A stretch of DNA of 5,175 nucleotides from Actinomycetes bacterium (GTDB lineage: Bacteria; Actinomycetota; Acidimicrobiia; Spongiisociales; UBA5794), in contig JAMBLH010000251.1 of NCBI GenBank assembly GCA_023336875.1, positions 1-5,175 on the forward strand, written 5' to 3'. The notes beneath the pieces were generated by a model. The model was not told the origin of the DNA. It worked only from the letters and a program-made list of their open reading frames with translations, and did no database searches. Below, in pieces: positions 1 through 5,129 of this stretch. Position numbers and translations under genes: made by a program. The number at the start of each line of letters is the position of its first letter. Position 1 is the stretch's first letter.

Positions 1-393
1 GAGGGTTTGTCGAGGCCGAGTGTTCAACGAGTAGGCGGCGTGGTCGAGCTGGTCCTGGGTGACCTTGGCGAGGTCGGTGCCTTTCGGGAAGTACTGGCGT
101 AGGAGCCCGTTGGTGTTCTCGTTCGAGCCCCTCTGCCATGGAGACTTCGGGTCACAGAAGAACACCTTGACGCCAGTATCGACTGTGAAGGTGGCATGTT
201 GAGCCATCTCCTTGCCCTGATCCCACGTCAAAGATCGCCACAAGTGTTCGGGCAACTTCTGAACAGTGTCGGTGAGTGCAACGCGCACCGATTCAGCAGT
301 GTTGCCATCAGGCAGCGGGAACAGCATCACATACCTGCGCACCCTGTGAGCCGTGCGTATCGCCCCGGATATGGGCGATGCAAGACGCGGCAT
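1..393 (-). pseudogene. IS30-family transposase, 5'-truncated remnant, 3' end beyond the window
   Basis: This is the C-terminal part of a DDE transposase of the IS30 family. It is open from an ATG at 393 to the left edge (131 codons seen). Family signatures read clearly: RYVMLFPLPDG (residues 20-30), SLTWDQGKEMAQH with an acidic catalytic D58, VFFCDPKSPWQRGSNENTNG with catalytic E92, and then RQYFPKGTD and LNTRPRQTL. The D58-E92 gap is 33 residues, as expected for IS30. The N-terminal helix-turn-helix region and the WEGDLI block holding the first catalytic Asp are absent from this frame, and the ATG follows an in-frame TGA closely. A vague HxxGD-like trace (AHIRGD) lies in another frame around 360-375, which would fit a small deletion or frameshift. 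I infer a dead remnant. An intact copy would be about 350-400 residues. The transposase call is firm; the pseudogene call is less so. Confidence 0.85.
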
Positions 394-460
394 TCTTAGC
401 CCTGTTCAACACGGGGTAATGGGCGTAGCCTGATCTTGTGTTCGCTTTGTTTGTGGTTGC

Positions 461-476
461 AGCAGCAACGGCTGCT
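461..476. repeat. Short perfect hairpin in the gap between the IS30 remnant and the oxidoreductase
   Basis: AGCAGC (461-466) and GCTGCT (471-476) form a perfect 6-bp stem around AACG. No T-run follows on either strand, so it is a poor intrinsic terminator. It lies in the 170-bp gap between the truncated end of the transposase and the oxidoreductase start. Its role is unknown and it could be chance. Confidence 0.3.
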
Positions 477-548
477 CCGCCAAATATCTGCACTCCGGGA
501 ACCGCCAGGTACAGCCCGAGCCGGCTGAGCTGTGACAGTTGCCCGTCT

Positions 549-554
549 TAGGAT
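549..554 (+). promoter_or_regulatory. Possible -10 box (TAGGAT) for the oxidoreductase
   Basis: TAGGAT fits the actinobacterial TANNNT -10 consensus. It ends nine bases before the ATG at 564, so transcription could begin at about 561-564 and give a leaderless or nearly leaderless message. The best -35 candidate with normal spacing (CTGAGC, 525-530) is weak. This is inferred from position and consensus only. Confidence 0.3.
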
Positions 555-563
555 CGAACGTAG

Positions 564-2696
564 ATGAGTGGAGGGTTGATGAGTGAGAAGTTTGATGTCG
601 TGGTGATCGGTGCCGGTCTCGGTGGGCTTGCAGCCGCCGGGTACCTCGCAAAGCAGGGTCGAAGCGTGCTCGTTCTTGAACACCACAGTATCCCCGGGGG
701 CTACGCCCATGAGTTCAAACGCCGCGGGTACCGTTTCGAGGTCGCCCTCCATGCCCTCGACGGTGCGGGACCGGGTGGCTGGGCATACCAGCAGTTGGCC
801 GACCTCGAAGTCCTCGACGAAGTTGATTTTCGCCGGATGGATCCGTTCTACACGGTTGAGTTCCCCGATCACAAGGTCGTCGCCCACGCAGACCCTGTTG
901 CGTACGAGGCCGAACTCATCGGCCACTTCCCGAACGAAGCCGACGGCATCCGATCCCTCATCGATGCCATGATCAACGTCTTCTTCGATGTTCGACGCTT
1001 CGTGTCCGACGGGGAGAACAAGCGGCGGCCAACCTTCTCCGGCATTCCGAACTCCTATCCGCACATGATCGCTGCCATGGGGCAGAGTTGGGAAGAGTTC
1101 ATGTCTGCCCATATCGAGTCCGATGAACTCGCTGCAGTGTTCTCAACGTTGTGGGCCTACTACGGACTTCCGCCGAGTCAGCTGAACGCAGCGACGTTCA
1201 TCCTCCCGTGGGTCAGCTACCACCTGTACGGCGCCTACTACCCCGAGGGCGGCAGCATGGCGATGAGTAGGGCATTCGAGGCAACGATCTTGAAGCATGG
1301 AGGAGAAGTACGCTATCGGCAGGATGTCGACGGTATCGAGGTCGTTGATGGCAAGGCTGTTGCAGTCACAACAGCGAAGGGCCTACGGGTCGAGGCCGAC
1401 CTCATCATCAGCAACGCCAACCCAAACGACACGATGCTCCGCTTCATCGGCCCCGACCACCTCCCCAACGAGTATGCAGGAAGCGTCAAGGAAGCAACGG
1501 ATCGCCCCGCGCTCGGGAGCCTCGTCGTGTACCTCGGCCTCGAGAAAGACCTCATCGCCGAAGGATGGCCGCATCACGAGCTGTTCGTTACAACAACGTA
1601 CGACCTCGAGGAGGACTACGCCGCAATGCGCGAGGGCCGATGGGAGGACGTTGGGCTGGTCATCTCCCACTATGACCACGTGGACCCAACGTGCTCCCCT
1701 GAGGGCTCCAGCGTTCTGTCCATCACGACCCTCGCCCCGTGGGACTACTCGGACCAGTGGGGCACACATGGCGACCTCGACGACTACAGCGACAACAAAC
1801 GGTACGTGGAGATCAAGGAAGCGGCTGGCCAAACCCTCGTCGACCGCGTGGCTGAACTCATCCCGGGCCTAAAGGAATCGATCGTCCACATCGAAATCGG
1901 AACGCCCATCACGAACTGGCGATACAGCCTCAACCCGTCCGGGAGCATCTACGGCTCCGAGCAAGCAGTGGACAACATGTACATGAACAGATTGAGTGAA
2001 GGAACGCCAATCGCAAATGTGTTCCTCACAGGCGCGTGGGTGTTTGGCGGTGGAATGAGTGCAGCCATGTTGTCGGGGCGAAACGTCGCACGACGAGCCG
2101 ACAGCTACTTTTCAGGAGGGTCGGCAGACAGCCTGTTTGCCCCTGATCTCGAACCTGACGACGACGAACCTGTGATGCGTGAGGATGAGCTGCGGCTATC
2201 GACGCCGGCAGCTACCACAGCGCCGACGCCCCGACCGAGCCACACCCTCACCGCAGCGGTGAGCGGCAGGGAGATCAACTTCGCGAGCCCTGGATTGCCC
2301 ACCGTGCTCGTGTTCCACGATCAGGACTCGGTCAAGGCAGGAGCGGCGGCAGTCATCGCGGTCCGATCTGAGCACGACGACGCGGCGAGCGTCACCGTTG
2401 CGAACGTGGTCGATCTTCACTCGGTGCCAAAGATGTTCCGCAAGTTCGCGGAGACTTCCATGCGCAAGTCCTATGCACGAGCCGAAGAGGGGCTTTCCGA
2501 TGGGAGGCGCGCGGAAGATTACGTTGTCATCCTTCCGGATTGGGACGGATCAGCGACGCAGGGGTTCGGGTTCTCAGACATGGGAGAGGACATCGGTGTT
2601 GTCGTATTGGATACCCATGGCGAAATCGCCGGGTTCCACCGAGGCGAGAGTGCAACCGACGAGGCACTCGAAGACCTGCGGCGACTAGCGGACTGA
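564..2696 (+). CDS. FAD-dependent oxidoreductase (phytoene desaturase/carotenoid isomerase/retinol saturase-like) fused to a cysteine-free thioredoxin-fold-like domain
   Basis: This is a probable cytosolic or membrane-associated flavoenzyme that saturates, desaturates or isomerises a polyene or other lipid; the substrate is unknown. The N-terminal FAD fold shows VVVIGAGLGGLAAAGYLA (GxGxxG at 16-21), ribose-binding E39 and PGGYAHEF (44-51). The following GYRFEVALHAL is typical of the CrtISO/retinol saturase branch. The second FAD motif, FLTGAWVFGGG...SGRNVARR, spans about 487-511. An acidic, Pro/Thr-rich linker (about 516-560) leads to a domain at about 560-706 with PTVLVFHDQDS (579-589), VTVANVVDL, DYVVILPDWDGS (652-663) and VVVLDTHGEIAGFHRG. 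This pattern recalls redoxins, but there is no CxxC; the only cysteine I see in the protein is in DPTCSPEG of the flavin part. Family members usually end near residue 500-520. An in-frame TAG precedes ATG 564. A second start at ATG 579 (MSEKFDVVVIG) follows GGAGGG at only 3 nt. No carotenoid gene is adjacent. Confidence 0.9.
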   Translation: MSGGLMSEKFDVVVIGAGLGGLAAAGYLAKQGRSVLVLEHHSIPGGYAHEFKRRGYRFEVALHALDGAGPGGWAYQQLADLEVLDEVDFRRMDPFYTVEFPDHKVVAHADPVAYEAELIGHFPNEADGIRSLIDAMINVFFDVRRFVSDGENKRRPTFSGIPNSYPHMIAAMGQSWEEFMSAHIESDELAAVFSTLWAYYGLPPSQLNAATFILPWVSYHLYGAYYPEGGSMAMSRAFEATILKHGGEVRYRQDVDGIEVVDGKAVAVTTAKGLRVEADLIISNANPNDTMLRFIGPDHLPNEYAGSVKEATDRPALGSLVVYLGLEKDLIAEGWPHHELFVTTTYDLEEDYAAMREGRWEDVGLVISHYDHVDPTCSPEGSSVLSITTLAPWDYSDQWGTHGDLDDYSDNKRYVEIKEAAGQTLVDRVAELIPGLKESIVHIEIGTPITNWRYSLNPSGSIYGSEQAVDNMYMNRLSEGTPIANVFLTGAWVFGGGMSAAMLSGRNVARRADSYFSGGSADSLFAPDLEPDDDEPVMREDELRLSTPAATTAPTPRPSHTLTAAVSGREINFASPGLPTVLVFHDQDSVKAGAAAVIAVRSEHDDAASVTVANVVDLHSVPKMFRKFAETSMRKSYARAEEGLSDGRRAEDYVVILPDWDGSATQGFGFSDMGEDIGVVVLDTHGEIAGFHRGESATDEALEDLRRLAD
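570..575 (+). promoter_or_regulatory. Shine-Dalgarno-like GGAGGG inside the annotated 5' end, pointing to the alternative start at 579
   Basis: GGAGGG lies within the first codons of the longer reading and three bases before ATG 579. The spacing is shorter than usual, but no better site serves ATG 564 (only AGGA at 550-553, ten bases away). Either the protein starts at 579 (705 residues) or ATG 564 is used on a leaderless message. Both keep the whole FAD-binding motif. Confidence 0.4.
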
Positions 2697-2709
2697 GGTA
2701 TCCACTCAG
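2693..2709 (+). terminator. Weak hairpin overlapping the oxidoreductase stop codon
   Basis: CTGAG (2693-2697) pairs with CTCAG (2705-2709) around a 7-base loop and includes the TGA stop. The stem is only 5 bp and no T-run follows, so this is at best a weak 3' structure. I see no strong terminator elsewhere in the 153-bp gap between the convergent stops at 2696 and 2850. That gap also holds a possible 18-codon ORF (ATG 2743 to TAG) with no supporting evidence. Confidence 0.15.
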
Positions 2710-2849
2710 CCGAACGCATCGGCCGGTGCCGTGAGTGGCGAGATGGTCAAGCTCTCGCTTCACGCGAACGCCATCTCAGAGGGACTCATCAAAGAATAGA
2801 CCACCAGTCAGTTGCATGACCCGACTTGCCAGCTAGCGCATATCCGGCA

Positions 2850-3362
2850 TCATGTTCGGTGGCCAGCCAAGCCGTGGCAGCGCTTGTACTTGAGGCCTGA
2901 CCCGCAGGGGCATCGTTCGTTTCGCCCGATCTTGGCGTGGTCCGTCGAGTGACGTGATGCGATCTTTGACGCAAACTCTGCCCGTGACTCTCGAGTCTCG
3001 AGTTCATCTTCCCAACGTCGCAGTCCCTCACTCCTTTCGCGCATCCGTGCCTCGTCGACGTCGACCTGACGTTCTCGGGCAACGATCTTGGTCGCTCGAT
3101 TCTCAAGCTCCTCGACTGCCTGCTGAGCGAGCACCGGCGACTCATCGGCAGCGTGTTCACCGAACACACCGAGCAGCTCCCGGTCGATGAGCGCTGTGAC
3201 GGCTCGACCCATCGAGATCCCGGCAGCGTCGCAGTACCGCTTCCACGTCGACCACTTCGCCCCGGTCGCTGGCACCCGCAGTGTTCGGAAGGCCTCATCG
3301 TCACCGAGACCCGCGAGGAGCTTTCGGTCGATCCTCGCCAGGGTCCCCCTGTCCAGGTCCAT
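2850..3362 (-). CDS. SEC-C zinc-motif protein with coiled coil and possible DNA-binding N-terminus
   Basis: This is a 170-residue soluble protein. Its C-terminus reads KIGRNERCPCGSGLKYKRCHG, a SEC-C zinc knuckle (C151, C153, C162, H163; C-x-C-x8-C-H) like that at the end of SecA and many small regulators, where it binds Zn and mediates contacts. Residues about 78-136 are very rich in E, R and A with heptad-like spacing, indicating a coiled coil. Residues about 30-68 (VPATGAKWSTWKRYCDAAGISMGRAVTALIDREL) end in a helical pattern that resembles ribbon-helix-helix or small helical DNA-binding segments; that role is inferred. The start at 3362 is preferred because AGGTGG lies five bases upstream. 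A longer reading to ATG 3401 adds 13 residues that overlap the palindromes and lacks a usable ribosome site. It is convergent with the oxidoreductase and divergent from the integrase, and may be an element-borne regulator. The exact function is unknown. Confidence 0.85.
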   Translation of the reverse strand: MDLDRGTLARIDRKLLAGLGDDEAFRTLRVPATGAKWSTWKRYCDAAGISMGRAVTALIDRELLGVFGEHAADESPVLAQQAVEELENRATKIVARERQVDVDEARMRERSEGLRRWEDELETRESRAEFASKIASRHSTDHAKIGRNERCPCGSGLKYKRCHGLAGHRT

Positions 3363-3376
3363 CAAGGCCACCTGCG

Positions 3377-3394
3377 ATGTGCACATGTATACAT
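3377..3394. promoter_or_regulatory. Two overlapping 10-bp palindromes upstream of the SEC-C gene (candidate operator)
   Basis: ATGTGCACAT (3377-3386) and ATGTATACAT (3385-3394) are both perfect palindromes and share two bases. They begin 15 bp upstream of the preferred SEC-C start. The 18 bp alternate strictly between purine and pyrimidine. On the minus strand TATACA (3391-3386) could serve as a -10 box, so a protein bound here would block transcription. Autoregulation by the SEC-C protein is a reasonable guess but unproven. Confidence 0.4.
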
Positions 3395-3397
3395 CCC

Positions 3398-3409
3398 GCA
3401 ACTTGTTGC
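3398..3409. repeat. Inverted repeat GCAAC-TT-GTTGC next to the candidate operator
   Basis: A 5-bp dyad with a 2-bp centre lies four bases from the palindromes at 3377-3394, giving three symmetric sites within 33 bp upstream of the SEC-C gene. With so short a loop it is more likely a protein-binding dyad than an RNA hairpin. Confidence 0.35.
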
Positions 3410-3734
3410 ATGTGCGTGTGTGTTTTGAGGGTCCTGGCGCGCCTTCGCGACGCTGGAGCCGGTGTCACGGCTGTTCTCTGGATCGTGGCTGTCGTGAGTG
3501 ACAGGATCGGTGCTCCTGTTCTGTCCTGGAGCTTCTCGATTGTGAGATCGTCCTGGCAATCTGGTGTGCGTTGGACGCCGGGAATGTTCCTGTGCCTGAG
3601 TCCTAGGCGATCCAGACGGGAACCGGACGTCGTGTTCGCAACACCAATGGCCAACGGAGGCAACATCGCCGCCACCGAATGCAGAGTCTCCACTGAGGCC
3701 GGCGAGCATTTCGTACTTCATGTCCGTTGAATAG

Positions 3735-3746
3735 ACCCTCCAACCC
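3735..3746 (+). repeat. 12-bp direct repeat, copy 1 (ACCCTCCAACCC)
   Basis: This is identical to 3766-3777, 31 bp away (about three helical turns). It overlaps the left arm of the 22-bp inverted repeat, whose outer end starts with CAACCC. The CAACCC part appears a third time, inverted, at 3888-3893. Such spaced repeats beside an integrase suggest arm-type or accessory-protein binding sites. Confidence 0.6.
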
Positions 3747-3762
3747 TCTCACCAGAGTGTCA
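3741..3762 (+). repeat. 22-bp perfect inverted repeat, left arm
   Basis: The arm starts CAACCCTCTC and ends GAGTGTCA, and is an exact reverse complement of 3872-3893. The arms are separated by 109 bp. No target-site duplication is visible outside the arms, which argues against a small transposable element. Its position just upstream of the integrase suggests recombinase or excisionase binding, or control of the integrase promoter. Confidence 0.8.
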
Positions 3763-3765
3763 AGA

Positions 3766-3777
3766 ACCCTCCAACCC
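3766..3777 (+). repeat. 12-bp direct repeat, copy 2 (ACCCTCCAACCC)
   Basis: This is the second exact copy of the repeat at 3735-3746. It lies just inside the left arm of the 22-bp inverted repeat. The sequence diverges after CCC (GGCG here, TCTC in copy 1), so the conserved unit is the 12-mer. Confidence 0.6.
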
Positions 3778-3860
3778 GGCGCCACCGAGCAGAATCCAGC
3801 CTTCGAGAACACCCGATGGCAACACGGGGATCCCTTATACATCAACGGTTCCCGGCGGTC

Positions 3861-3882
3861 TGACATTCTGGTGACACTCTGG
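3861..3882 (+). repeat. Two tandem 11-bp iterons TGACAYTCTGG
   Basis: TGACATTCTGG (3861-3871) is followed directly by TGACACTCTGG (3872-3882), with one mismatch. An inverted copy lies at 3752-3762 in the left arm of the long inverted repeat. The 11-bp period is about one helical turn, which would place bound proteins on one face of the DNA, as at integrase or excisionase arm sites and repressor operators. Confidence 0.6.
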
Positions 3883-3893
3883 TGAGAGGGTTG
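3872..3893 (-). repeat. 22-bp perfect inverted repeat, right arm
   Basis: The arm starts TGACACTCTGG and ends GAGAGGGTTG, and is an exact reverse complement of 3741-3762. It ends 67 bp before the integrase ATG at 3961 and 25 bp before the alternative GTG at 3919. In RNA the two arms could pair in the leader around a large loop. Confidence 0.8.
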
Positions 3894-3960
3894 TATCCGA
3901 CGATCGTCCCATGAACAGGTGCAACTCAACCACATATCGCTGGCACCAGGGCGGCGCCTG

Positions 3961-5076
3961 ATGGCCGGGTGGATCCGCAGAGCTCACTCGGGCCGCTACC
4001 AGGCGCGATACCGCACGCCTGGGGCTCGGACCCGTTCAAGGACGTTTGATCGGCGCAAGGACGCCGAGAAGTGGCTGCGCCGAGAGCTCGCCCCAATCGA
4101 CCGCGGTGACTGGATCGACCCCGACGCCGGCACCGTCACCGTTGCGGAGTGGGCCGACCGGTGGATGGCCACCCGGCTCCACATCCGAGACTCCACTCGA
4201 GAACGCGACGAAACCTACCTCCGGTCCCTAATCCTCCCCCACTTCGGTACCCGGAGGCTCCGTGACATCACCCGTCACGACATCCAGGACTGGATCGCAG
4301 AACTCGCCAAGGAGGGCTATTCGCCTGCAACCATCCAACTCGCCCACGGGTTGGTGTCGATGGCATTCAACGCTGCGGTCGACGATGCCTTCATCCAACG
4401 CACACCCTGCTCGGGCGTGAACCTCCCCAAGCGCATCGAGACCGAGAAGCGGTTCCTAAGCGTCGATGAGCTTCACCACCTTGCCGACACCATCGATCCC
4501 CGCCACCGAACTCTTGTCCTCACTGCCGGCTACACCGGGGCACGGTTCAGTGAACTCGCCGCCCTCCAACCCCGAGACCTTGACCTCGGGCGGCGCCGGG
4601 TCACGATCACCCGCTCGCTTGCCGAAGTCCGCGGCGCCATCACTGAAACCGAACCCAAGACATCGGCGTCGAAGCGCTCTATCACGCTCCCCCAGGCTGT
4701 CGTCGACGACCTCGCCGCCCACCTCGACCAACACGCCACCAACCGGACCGACCGGGTGTTCACCGCACCCCAAGGAGGTCCGCTGCGGCGCCGTAGCTTC
4801 CGGAAACGATTCTGGCTCCCCGCCGTGGACGCATCCGTCGGACAACCCATGCGGTTTCATGACCTGAGGCATACACACGCCGCTCTGCTGATCGCAGCGA
4901 ACACGCATCCGAAGCTGCTGCAGTCGCGGCTCGGCCACACGTCGATCAAGACCACGCTCGACATATACGGGCACCTCTACGAACCACTCGACGAGATCGC
5001 CGCCGCCCGGCTCGAACAGCTCATCGCCGACGCGATCGCGCACCGAGCGCGCGCGGAACGAGGATTGGAGCTGTAG
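3961..5076 (+). CDS. Tyrosine recombinase (phage/ICE-type site-specific integrase)
   Basis: This 371-residue integrase should integrate and excise a mobile element at the neighbouring tRNA gene. Residues 1-50 (MAGWIRRAHSGRYQARYRTP...RTFDRRKDAEKWL) match the N-terminal arm-binding domain of actinobacterial integrases. About 60-155 is the SAM-like core-binding domain (VAEWADRWMATRL...TLRSL-like helices and HDIQDWIAEL). The catalytic domain carries every expected residue: R195 in TGARFSEL, K233 in EPKTSASKR, H300 and R303 in HDLRHTHA, H326 in LGHTSIKTT and nucleophile Y336 in DIYGH. It therefore looks intact and active. The ATG at 3961 is chosen because MAGWIRR is the usual family beginning and AGGGCGG lies upstream; a GTG at 3919 would add 14 residues unlike the family. 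It reads toward the tRNA-Ala gene and ends 53 bp from it. No excisionase gene is seen. Confidence 0.95.
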   Translation: MAGWIRRAHSGRYQARYRTPGARTRSRTFDRRKDAEKWLRRELAPIDRGDWIDPDAGTVTVAEWADRWMATRLHIRDSTRERDETYLRSLILPHFGTRRLRDITRHDIQDWIAELAKEGYSPATIQLAHGLVSMAFNAAVDDAFIQRTPCSGVNLPKRIETEKRFLSVDELHHLADTIDPRHRTLVLTAGYTGARFSELAALQPRDLDLGRRRVTITRSLAEVRGAITETEPKTSASKRSITLPQAVVDDLAAHLDQHATNRTDRVFTAPQGGPLRRRSFRKRFWLPAVDASVGQPMRFHDLRHTHAALLIAANTHPKLLQSRLGHTSIKTTLDIYGHLYEPLDEIAAARLEQLIADAIAHRARAERGLEL

Positions 5077-5101
5077 GGAGACGATCCCAAAAGAAGCGCA
5101 T

Positions 5102-5118
5102 CCCTTGGGACACAAGGG
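5102..5118 (-). terminator. Hairpin between integrase and tRNA, probable terminator of the tRNA transcript
   Basis: CCCTTG (5102-5107) pairs perfectly with CAAGGG (5113-5118) around a 5-base loop. Read on the minus strand, downstream of the tRNA, it is followed six bases later by TTCTTTT (5095-5089), an imperfect U-tract. On the plus strand no T-run follows. A competing stem, TCCCAA (5085-5090) with TTGGGA (5105-5110), shares bases with it. Confidence 0.45.
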
Positions 5119-5129
5119 CTGCTGATCGG

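Larger units (their letters stand above)
3395..3960. other. Gene-poor intergenic region between the SEC-C gene and the integrase
   Basis: Several overlapping ORFs of about 100-150 codons cross this stretch on both strands. None has a recognisable domain, a good ribosome site or a clean start, and they contradict one another, so I call no gene. The left part (3395-3430) is TG-rich with dyads; the middle (about 3430-3730) shows nothing I can name; the right part (3735-3893) holds direct repeats, iterons and a long inverted repeat. An excisionase gene might be expected beside the integrase, but I see no MerR-like or helix-turn-helix peptide here. Confidence 0.6.

Noticed and set aside
396..1112. 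238-codon open frame antisense to the oxidoreductase 5' half
   Set aside because: It overlaps a well-supported flavoenzyme frame, has no domain or ribosome site, and is the usual GC-rich codon shadow.
1297..1872. 191-codon plus-strand frame inside the oxidoreductase
   Set aside because: Its composition is Ser/Arg/Thr-rich, typical of a shifted frame, and it lies wholly inside the real gene.
2743..2799. 18-codon ORF (MVKLSLHANAISEGLIKE) after the oxidoreductase
   Set aside because: It is too short, has no ribosome site and no known match; it could be chance.
2789..3304. 171-codon minus-strand frame overlapping the SEC-C gene
   Set aside because: The alternative frame at 2850-3362 has an unmistakable SEC-C motif and a proper ribosome site; this one is Arg/Ser-rich shadow.
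3281..3730. 149-codon plus-strand frame between SEC-C and integrase, and its 27-codon tail from ATG 3647
   Set aside because: It overlaps the SEC-C start and operator palindromes, is rich in odd Cys/Arg/Pro runs at its beginning, and neither start has a ribosome site.
3741..3893. MITE bounded by the 22-bp inverted repeat
   Set aside because: No target-site duplication flanks the arms, and the arms are built from smaller repeated motifs that also occur inside and outside them; a binding-site array fits better, though this is not excluded.
3603..3935. 110-codon minus-strand frame across the inverted-repeat region
   Set aside because: It has Trp/Cys/Arg-rich composition and no domain, and it would make the whole repeat array coding, which is unlikely.
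4456..5115. 219-codon frame antisense to the integrase
   Set aside because: It mirrors the integrase codons, has no recognisable motif, and runs into the intergenic hairpin region.
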